NCBI GenBank assembly: GCA_017591395.1
Contig: WEDG01008943.1
Span: 82,440 to 146,439, forward strand
Length of the DNA: 64,000 nucleotides
Reading direction: 5' to 3'
From: Schistocephalus solidus
Lineage: Eukaryota > Platyhelminthes > Cestoda > Diphyllobothriidea > Diphyllobothriidae
Numbering within the stretch: the stretch's first letter is position 1; the number at the start of each line of letters is the position of its first letter. The notes beneath the pieces were generated by a model. That model did no database searches, was not told where the DNA came from, and worked only from the letters and a program-made list of their open reading frames with translations. This document shows positions 54,921 through 64,000 of the stretch, in pieces. The position numbers were made by a program, and so were the translations under genes.

Positions 54921-57900
54921 GCCAGAAATTTAAGCGAAGGCAAATACAAAGTTGGAGCTGTGCGAAATATTAAAAGAATAGCAAATATAGTTGGATAAAC
55001 CTGGCGGAAAAGAGGCAACTGGTTTAAGGTGGACAACATCTTTACTTGGCTTTTGAACGGAAATATCTAATTATATAGGGGTTGAAGGATAGAACATATG
55101 GACAGCAGAGACACTAACTGAAAGCCTAGACATGTGGTTCACCGGTATTCTGTCGTTGTGTGACAAAACCGCGAGGGGTCCAGCTCATCAGTGGGTTCCC
55201 CAGCGTCCTTTCTGGTAGATACTCCAGATTACAAATTGCTGCTTTAGCTAGTGCCTGGGCTGCCAGTATGGTGTATCCTCTAACTTCAATATATGCAACT
55301 GACTGCCCGTTGGCAGTGTAATGAGTATTATGCGGTTAGCCTCCTGTGGCTGATGGAAGTCAGCCCAAATATCAACTTTCAGTCTACGCCTATAAACCTT
55401 TAAATGGGCTGATTTACTCAAATTTCGCCATTGATTTCTGAGGAAATTTAAAAATAACATTCGCTACTCCGATGGACTAAGATACAGAACGTTACAAATT
55501 AAAACAGCCACAGTGTTTCAACGCAGTTAGAAAATGCGGTTTTGGTGCACCCACAACCCGCGATTAAAGAAGACGCGGTGGCAACTTGAAAATGTTCTCG
55601 AGTCGACTGAACTGAAGCAGGTGAAAACGACAGTCAGTCATGGCATGTCCGCACTTGTTAACTCACTCCGAGATGACAGAAAATAAGAGATGAAAGCCAT
55701 CATTGAGAGAACAGTAACAGGGAGGCAGGTTTTAATACAAATTAACTTCTACTCAACGCGTTAACAAGCCGAGTGAGTTCAAAGCAATTTATTCGAGACC
55801 CGGCAACGTAAACGGTAACGCCCAACCACCCGATAAGCATATTTAGAAGTGAACGAAGGAGGCACGAATCCTTTTATTCTCCCTTGCCACTTGTGTCGAA
55901 ATGTAACGCTGTAATCAAATGTGATAATTTTTCATGAACTGAGGGTGCTGACAATGCGGCCAAGAAATGTTCTGTCGCCCATCTCGACATTTTGGTAACG
56001 AAATTTCGGTTATAATAATTCATGTGATTTATTCACTAGTCTGTAACGGGAAGAGAAGTTGAGTTGCTTTAACTTCACCAGCCTCCGTGTTGTCCATGAT
56101 TGTGTGTTTTAAAAGATGTTTCGGAAGGGGCATAAAACGTCCTGGGTGAAGGGTTGGAATGAGACTTAACAAATACAAAAGCCGTCAGATAAGTCCAGTA
56201 CTTGTTTCTTAAACGTTGGAGGCAAGGCCTCCTTTCACGTTGGCCAGTACACAGTTGTACTTGTATCATCTAACATCAGTTAGCCGTGTGAAAAGCCCAT
56301 GTCGTCACAAAGCAAGTTCTATCAGCGCTGGCTAGTTGTTCGGGTGGCGTTTCATTCCTGAGAACCCAAGTTTGTCAGCCCAGCGAATCATTCGTGCCTG
56401 ACTTCTTCAGCCTTTTCAGTTGACCACTACGATGGTGGCCTTAATCCGAAAAGAGACCTGAAGAAAAGGCTTCATAGCGGAGCTTCCTTTCGGTTCGACG
56501 GTGCCTGAGCAGAACGCGGCGACCGCCTCATCACATGGGCATAAGACGTGCCTCTGATAGATAACAGAATGTGGTCAAGCGTAGTGCCTCGTATTCGTCC
56601 CTGATGAACCCCACAGCGGGACAACAGACATCTCAGCATCAGCGGCAAAGCGATTGAAGGTGATTTGCGTTTTCTCTGAGGAACGTGCAACGATTAAGAG
56701 CGGCTTAATCACGAAAATATCTTTTTAGTTCGTTTAAATTCAAATGTACGAGAATCCAGTAGAAAATCAGTGAAAATGAGGGTCATTACCTTGAATGCAA
56801 AGATTATAAGCCAGACTCATGACCTAGAAGTCTTCAACTAATTTATTTCTCAACTTTTCGTGTGATTTTTATAATAACTTTGATTCCAATTCAACGTAAA
56901 TTCTGTTCAGGTCCGGGATTTGAACCTGGGTCGGCACTGATGTTATCTAATGATGTGCAAATTGAGCAAACATAGCCATTTAGATGACGTGCTACTCTGT
57001 CTACCCCAGGATGTCTTATTCAAAATTAAAATAATCTGCTTTGCCGTTCATTAACTTACTCAGTGATTTATATGTAGGCAGCTAAACGCAATCGACTGTT
57101 GAGACACAACTACTCTTCAAAATCAGCTATAGATTGCTAGCCGTCAGCAAAGCCGGTATAGATGAGGATTGTCTCAAATAACGCCTTAAACTCACTACTA
57201 ATCTTCTACAAAAGCGTGCAAAAGATGTTTCTAAACGAGAAAAACGTTTCATACACGAGACAGGTTTGAGATGGTACAGATGTTTGATGCTGAAGGATTT
57301 TATTTCATGACTCCAGAGGAGTCAGGAAAAGAGTGCATAGAATAAATAATTATAACTAAATATGCATCGTTAGAAAGTGGTTAGACTTTCTGATCCAAAA
57401 TTATGCAAATCAATGATACTCCTAATGACTGAGTCATGCAGCTTATACGATGTCATTTCGCCAAAACAAATTGATAAAAATCCAAATTTAATTGTCAAAA
57501 AGTAAAAAACCGGGATTACTTCCGACTAGTTCTCTTATTTGAGACAGACATAGGCCCTTATAGAAAATGCATGCATCAGTACAAAGTAAAATGTGTCTCA
57601 GTATTCTGCCAGTGAGTGAAAACATGGTAACATGTGCCAACTGTTGAAAATGGTAAAATTTCCCCGCAAAGAACTACCAATGATATTTCTTAAGGAAACT
57701 TTGACGGGTCCAAATTTACAAACATAAGAAGGCCAACTAATTAAGTAATAAACGACCGTACTGTATTCGGGTGTGTACGATATCACCCTCGGAGTGGAAG
57801 TCACCAAAAATGCAGTTTAACAGGGGATACGCCGAAACACCTTGAACCTCGGTCAGAGTGAAGGGCCACATGGTGATTAAAAGGCTGAATCGGAAGCCAA

Positions 57901-60900
57901 GACTGGTATCTCATGCTATAAAGTTGGCCATGAGTCTAATCAATGTAGTAGGAGTCACTGGTCAAAATGATGACAACTTGAAAAGGATCGTTACTGTAAG
58001 CTGAGGTTTTAATAATGTTAACGATGCTATTTTGCGGACTTGCACGTCTTTCCGTTACAACTTTAAAAAAATACATAGTTAAGCATGATGGAAACTAAAT
58101 AAAAACTAACAGCAAATCAACCCAGTGCGTGGTATCTGATATGGTTAAGACCGTGATGCATATGTAAGTTGAAAAATATGTTTCGTGAATGGTTAGCCTG
58201 TACAACAGAACCATTATGGGCACCTCAATAATCCCAGTGGTGCAATGGCCAATAATAAAAGAAAATTTACGATATGTTGGATAATGTGGCACCTGACCAG
58301 ACATTCCTCAAAGAGTAGGAAACATTGCATCAACTCATTTCTGAGGGTGGTGTTGAAAGCATCTTATGAAATGTCGGATATTGAATAAGCATACGAATGC
58401 ACGTAGCTCCATTATGCTTAACGTTTTTTCTATGGCCTGTGTTTGGGCAAATTCATTTTCTCATTTAAATCTAGTGCACGTGTGAGGTTATTTTAGTGGG
58501 TGCTCAATAGTAAGATTGGAGACAAGATGTGCGGTCGCGCGTTTATCCAAGATCATGCTCCATGTCTAGATAGATTTACCAAACGGAGCTCTCACTGAAT
58601 TCGTAAAATTGTCGTTCCTTCATAACGAACCCAGATTTAAACTCGCACACAAATATGTGGTGGGATCAATGGATAAGCACAATGTACTGATGTATTGGGA
58701 ATGTCAAACCACACTAATATCGCACTCTTGAAAAGGTTGCTGTCAAGTAAGCAATTTTTACATTTAGGCCAGTCAAATATCCAGCCGAGATGACATTTTG
58801 TATACTGCTCACACTGTTTTTGACCGAATATAAAATAGTGTTTGCAATTGCAGTAAAAATAAATCCACCGTGGCATAGAAATTTAGGAAAACATGAAGAG
58901 CCAGGAAAGTAACCATTTTCACTCCGTTTTCAATTTTCCCGACAAGACCGAATGAGAAGACATAAAGTGCAGCTTACAACAGAAACCGGAACTGAAGCCT
59001 TTATGGAACTAAACGCTTTAAAATGAATAGTCTGTGTAAAGGTATAAATTCATTGGCTAAAGGAAACATGCAAATTCATGAGCAGCTGGAAGTTCGCTCA
59101 GCTCTTAGGAACTGCGATAGATCACCATGAGATTTATTTGAATGATCTACTAAAGTTGGAAAAACATAAACTGAAAATAAATTTCATCTCTAGATATTCG
59201 TTATCTCCAAGACATCTTGCTTCGTTGCATGAAGTATGACAGCCCATCGAAATGCAAGCTCGCTTTAATCTGGGCGTCCGCTGACTACGGTACGTAATCT
59301 ACCTTTGCTTGTAAAATCTCAGTAAATCAACCATCGGGTTTTGTAAAAAAAACCAACCAGATGGGTTCAATTACAAGCTTGCTGCTCCTCGTCGATTTTG
59401 CCTCTTTTTGTACTTTTACATTTTTGGGCTCTTTTCGTACACGCGTGTGCGGAGCATTCCGGAAGGCTTATGCCTAGGAGAACACTTCGTTTTTTTATTC
59501 AAATCCGCAGTTTATTCGCAGGTTCATTTCTTTCTTTTACTCAAACTTAGCATTGAATTCTCTTGTAAGCGAGGATACTGTTGTTCGTTTATCAGGAGGC
59601 TGTAACAACCGAAAATTCAGTTCTGTACGAAACAGTGTGTGTATTAATGCACACACTGGGTCCCAGACCAGTGAATAATACAGCAGAAAAATGATAAAAA
59701 GATATTCAAAAGCATTTAGATCCTAAGATTATATCGAAGCCAACGCGGCACCGCCGTTTACCAAGTATCGACACTTAGCTACGGCCGGATATTTGCTAAA
59801 TTAAATGTAAAATTAACATCTTATGGCCATATTAGAAAACAACATAATCAATTAAATCGAAACCGAAAAATAAGAAACAAAATAATTCAGAGGGTTCAAA
59901 ACATGTTAGAAAGCGTGAAAGACACTGAAGTCCGAGGAATGGCCAGGGCCAACATGATGATACAACGACCTTGTCAAAAACCTCAAGGCCGAATTTACAA
60001 AACGCGGAAAATATAACAAAATGTATTTTGATTACGTTAAACACGTGCATTCAAACTGGGATATTTTTGACAGAAAACAACTCACTATTATCCATAGTAT
60101 ATCACTGGAGTCAATTTTACGTTCGGTGAAGCCGAAAAATATGTTTTAATTTATGGCTTTTGTCAAATTTAAGTAATCAATGTCACCCTATTATACAAAA
60201 CTCCGCAGTCTCGAAGGAATGGCTTCGGAAAACTTACTTGAACAGTCAGTTTACTCTATCAGAATTAAAGAATTCAATGTAATGCAGTAGACTAGGTGTA
60301 CTGTATGACTGAACATGAGTTAACTCATGGCTCCGATGGCGGTACATAACACACTTCGTTAGATCTTGGATTGTACCCAAGCCTTGCCCTTGCTCTTGTG
60401 TTTTCGGATACTAATGAGGCCACCGAGATTTTCAAAATGGGGTTAAATAATTTCTTCATATACCCGTGATGTGGGCTTCTGTAGGCTTAAATCTGGGATG
60501 AAATACAAATCAGTGACAATCGAGTATGCGATTAACTGTAATTTCACATTCGGTTCAGTGCTTACGTGCACTATTGAGGGCGTAACTCGATCATATTACC
60601 AAAGTTAGGATTTAAAGACACTTTAAGCGACATAACTACAAAGTTATAGTTGCAGAATTCTTATGCCAGATCTTGCTTTCATTATAAAATTTTAGTTTCC
60701 GATCAGAATAAGACATCCTGTCGCTTATATATCTAGGACATGAAATGCAAAATCTTTTAGACTGTTCATAGAAAGTTTTTCTTTAATGGATGTTCTGAGT
60801 GCGTTCCATGGTTTTTTGCAAACCAGCATCGTTTTTAAAAACAATAATACGGGATGCGTTGAATATTTGTTTGAATTATTGAACTGCAATTTCTCACCAT

Positions 60901-62320
60901 ATCCAGCCTCAGATATTCCAAGTTTTGCTTAGTTTCTTGTAAGCTTTGTGATTTAGGTTGTTTTAGAGAGGAGATAAAGTGGGACCCGATCACGAGACCT
61001 AATTCTCAACAAAATAGATCCTTCTCGATCGATGATAGATGGCAATGAGGTAACCACGTACCATATTAACATCATGTTCAGAGGCGGATGTTGTTAACTC
61101 CGTATATAGGAGTGCACCCCAAGAGTGTCTAATGCGGTAATTAATCACCTCCAAAAATGTGACAATGGAACTGCTCAAAAATGAAGATAGCTTAATTTCA
61201 TTGACTAGCATTCCCGCTTGAATTACTTGGATCAAACAACTATCTTATAATTTTTGCCACCATAATACTTGGTCCAAATCAGCCAGAGTTGTAAGCATTC
61301 CAAAATGAGGCTTCTAAGCAATTCCGTTAAAACAGCACCTGCCTTATTTGTTAACAGGGCCCCTGGATGACCAATACTGAGGAAAACAGTGGATGGAACT
61401 CAGTTGCCGCTCCGAAGTATTAAACTAAAGCTCCCGAATTTGAGCACTGCAGTGCGTCCAAAAACATTACTTCTCTGATATCCTGTGCATGCACTCTTTG
61501 AGGCACTTAACTGATGGGCGGGCTACCAAGCGTCCTCTTTGGATTCCATTCCTTTTCTTTTCACAATATCATATGCAGTCAGCTTGTCGATTTAAGAGTC
61601 AAAGCTAGCAATCCTCGATAAATCTTCGGCCATGCTTATTTTCATAAATTTTTAGGCCATGCTCCTAAACTCATTGTGAATTATTGACGACCTATCACAA
61701 TTTCTACATGTGAGCTTTCGCTGGACCCCAGTAAGTTATTGACCGCAATCCGTTTGAGTAACCATCAATTCAACATTCTTGTCAGTTTTATATTCCACCG
61801 CTGAAAATTTCTGGTCTGGCATTCGTTTTAATTTCCATGAGTTAAGCGAATGCTATTGCTAATCAAGGCACGGCTACTTACCTCGGTGCATATGCTTGAT
61901 GGTAAAATTTGTCTTCCGCATCGACCATTTTGCAACTATAGGTTAATTCCGTTTAACATATTTTGAAAACTAGTTAACGGGAAGACCCTTACGAGAAGAA
62001 CAACGGCTTACACGTTCTCAACTGTGGATGTCCACCAGTTTGTTGGTGAGTGCACTCACTCTATTGGCTCAAGACTTGGAGACGTAGGGTAGATTTTGAA
62101 AAAAAAACAATTTATTGAGTGCATTTCTTTGGGAAACCGCGGTATTAACGTGAACTTTGGGTGTTGTGGTATTTCTACCAGACGTATGTACAGTTTACTT
62201 GAAGTGAAAACTAATAATTTATTAATCTACCTTTCTATATTAACCGTAAAACTGAAATTTAGTTACAACTAATCGGATGTTAGGTGCATTTATTGTTTTA
62301 CGATCTCAAGGAAATTACTT
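54921..62320. other. no recognisable gene; AT-rich upstream region
   Basis: Upstream (5') of Vang. Open frames are short and match nothing I know. Weak tRNA-like B-box sequence occurs near 56,912 (GGGATTTGAACCTGGG, minus-strand sense). Regulatory elements of Vang may lie here, but none can be identified by eye. Confidence 0.35.
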
Positions 62321-62327
62321 TGGCTTC

Positions 62328-62371
62328 ATTAGAAGGAGGTTCAAGGGGCCTACCTTGAACCTCCTTCTAAT
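62328..62371. other. perfect 19-bp inverted repeat with 6-base spacer
   Basis: ATTAGAAGGAGGTTCAAGG (62,328-62,346) and its exact reverse complement (62,353-62,371) flank GGCCTA. Perfect pairing of this length is unlikely by chance at a given site. It could be a hairpin RNA, a small recent inverted duplication, or the end of a foldback element. Confidence 0.85.
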
Positions 62372-64000
62372 TTTCCTAATATATTCAAGGGTTTCATGGG
62401 GCAAGACCTTCCTTTATGTTAATCATATGGGTTTGGAAATGAAAGCTTATATTCTTTTAGGCTCGAGAAAATTTGCTTACTAGGCCCAGTCACTTAAAAC
62501 CCTGGTTTGAAAGGACAATGGCTAGAACTTCATAAAAAAACTACTTATTGAATTGCCTAAAACTGGTGTCAAGAACCTAAAGTGATTGAAATGAATGATT
62601 TCAAGTCTCAAAACATTCTTCGGCCTCATGCGATGACAAGTCACAAGTGCCTCAATTGGCATGGTCGTTACGTTCTACATTTGGAGTAGGGCTTTCAGAA
62701 CGAACTCTGTGCCTGTCAATTTAGCTCTCAGCGCGAAATTTTCGGACCATTTAACCATACCATACTAAATAAATAAATTAATTGTATATTTAAGGCCCAG
62801 AGAGCCCCGTCATTTCAAACTTAGTATCGTGGTATAAATAAATACAAAGTGGATAATTGCTGCACTACGTGAGCAGCCATATTAACAGCAGAAATGAACA
62901 ATCTGGTAGGCATGTCCGATTCAGAACGATTTGCCATGTTTAAAACAATATTCAACAATCTTTGGCATATACGGTGAACTAGAAAAGAAGCAGTAAAAAA
63001 CTCCTACGGTTAAATCGGAGGCGGAGTTCGACGAGCCGCCAATTTAAAAAAAAAATAGGAGAAAAAACTGTTTCACTAAAAAATTAATATCCAGATGCAA
63101 TGGGGTAGTACTGTGATGCTGCTGACAACGTATGAGGGTTCAGAACGATCCTTGTCGTGTGAGAGATAATATGGCAGTCAGAGCTACTGTTTGTAACCAC
63201 CAGTGGAGGTGAGAGAGGAGGAACTCATCGTGGACACCAGGGTCAAAACGAAGAGGGGAAAGTAGAGGTCATGAGATCATCATCAAGATGCGACCTTGCC
63301 GACTGCATAGTCCACCAATCAAAGAGGCAAAACCATCAGAACCCGCCTTGGTCATCAACTGAACCTGGAGACCATCGCCGGGGTTGCAAAATCGGACGAA
63401 AGTATCAAGGTTGTCAAGAGTTAGTGATGCTAGTTTAAAAGGAAGGAACGATAAAGTGAATTCAAAGATTGACTCTGCAGAGGATGATGGAAATATACTA
63501 AGAGACCAATATAATATCTGCCTCAAATACCAGGAGGACCCTTTTCGAAATACAAAAGTTGCGAGCTTGGGAAGGAAACAGACAATAAGAACTTTATATC
63601 TTCCGAAGTTAAATATTTGCGTAATTTTGTTTTGAAAATAGCTAATGTGGACGACAACCTAATTTGCAGTCGAAGATTATTCCAAATGAAAGCATATTTG
63701 GAGGCAAAAACTGAGAACGATTAATTGTGGAGCTAAGGGGTGTTGAAATGATCATGGAGGAATTACGAGTGGCATAGGGTCGATCTACCAGAGCGAGAGC
63801 GTTAATTCGTGGGAGGTTTGGGCTAGAGTTAACGCGAAACAGGAAGCAGAGACCGGCTTCGAGTCTTCTAACCCACAGAAGTTTAATGTTTGCTAACTGG
63901 CATCTATCCGTATAAGAGATACTGGATCCACGAAGAGAAAATAGTCTACGAGGTAAAACCCTCTGAACTTTTTTTCAATCTTTACTGCAGTCAGAGGCGT
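62372..64000. other. no recognisable gene
   Basis: AT-rich. A frame at plus 63,384-63,635 and an overlapping minus frame at 63,269-63,526 are of similar size. Neither shows a domain I recognise. Confidence 0.3.

Noticed and set aside
56900..56990. tRNA-like sequence on the minus strand
   Set aside because: A B-box-like motif is present, but no consistent acceptor or anticodon stem can be drawn.
63269..63635. Overlapping frames on both strands near the right edge
   Set aside because: Similar length on both strands and no recognisable motif; cannot tell gene from chance.

Overview
The window looks like nuclear DNA of a diphyllobothriid tapeworm (the Spirometra / Schistocephalus / Dibothriocephalus group). 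That call rests on three things: non-LTR retrotransposon relics whose reverse transcriptase is followed by a C-terminal array of C2H2 fingers, a design I recall from predicted proteins of these worms; AT-rich, repeat-laden, gene-poor sequence; and one split animal gene with very long introns. There is no bacterial or organellar gene content. The species cannot be fixed from the sequence alone.

The one host gene I can support is a Van Gogh/Strabismus (VANGL) planar-cell-polarity gene on the minus strand, spread over about 50 kb. A 5' segment lies at 54,914-54,512 with a 54-nt intron. The first coding exon at 54,511-52,850 holds the low-complexity cytoplasmic N-terminus and all four membrane segments. 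An 18,966-nt intron follows, then coding exon 2 (33,883-33,445), a 28,349-nt intron, and coding exon 3 (5,095-4,428) with the C-terminal domain. Splice sites and phases fit together (0/0, then 1 base + 2 bases) and give a predicted protein of about 922 residues. The gene's 5' end has an unresolved frame conflict, and its C-terminus lacks the usual PDZ-binding tail.

Nearly everything else is repeats inside or beside this gene. Region by region: 1-2.6 kb, a decayed RTE-like element with a zinc-finger tail; 2.6-3.4 kb, an interspersed repeat here called R1; 4.4-5.1 kb, Vang coding exon 3; 5.1-33.4 kb, intron 2 with tRNA-derived SINEs, palindromic foldback elements (R3), CCTAA-core inverted-repeat elements (R2), R1/R7 copies, a 340-bp (TA)n(GA)n run and a second RTE copy (about 29.25-31.97 kb) that keeps its endonuclease but has lost its 3' end; 33.4-33.9 kb, exon 2; 33.9-34.7 kb, an about 810-bp GGA/TCC tract directly upstream (in sense) of exon 2's splice acceptor; 34.7-52.8 kb, intron 1 with R2, a short tandem repeat, a mariner relic, R3, more GGA tracts, SINEs and a GC-rich patch; 52.85-54.9 kb, exon 1 and the 5' segment; 55-64 kb, AT-rich sequence with no recognisable gene.

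Repeat family names R1-R7 are labels coined here. Similarities between copies were found by eye, so their boundaries are approximate, usually within tens of bases.
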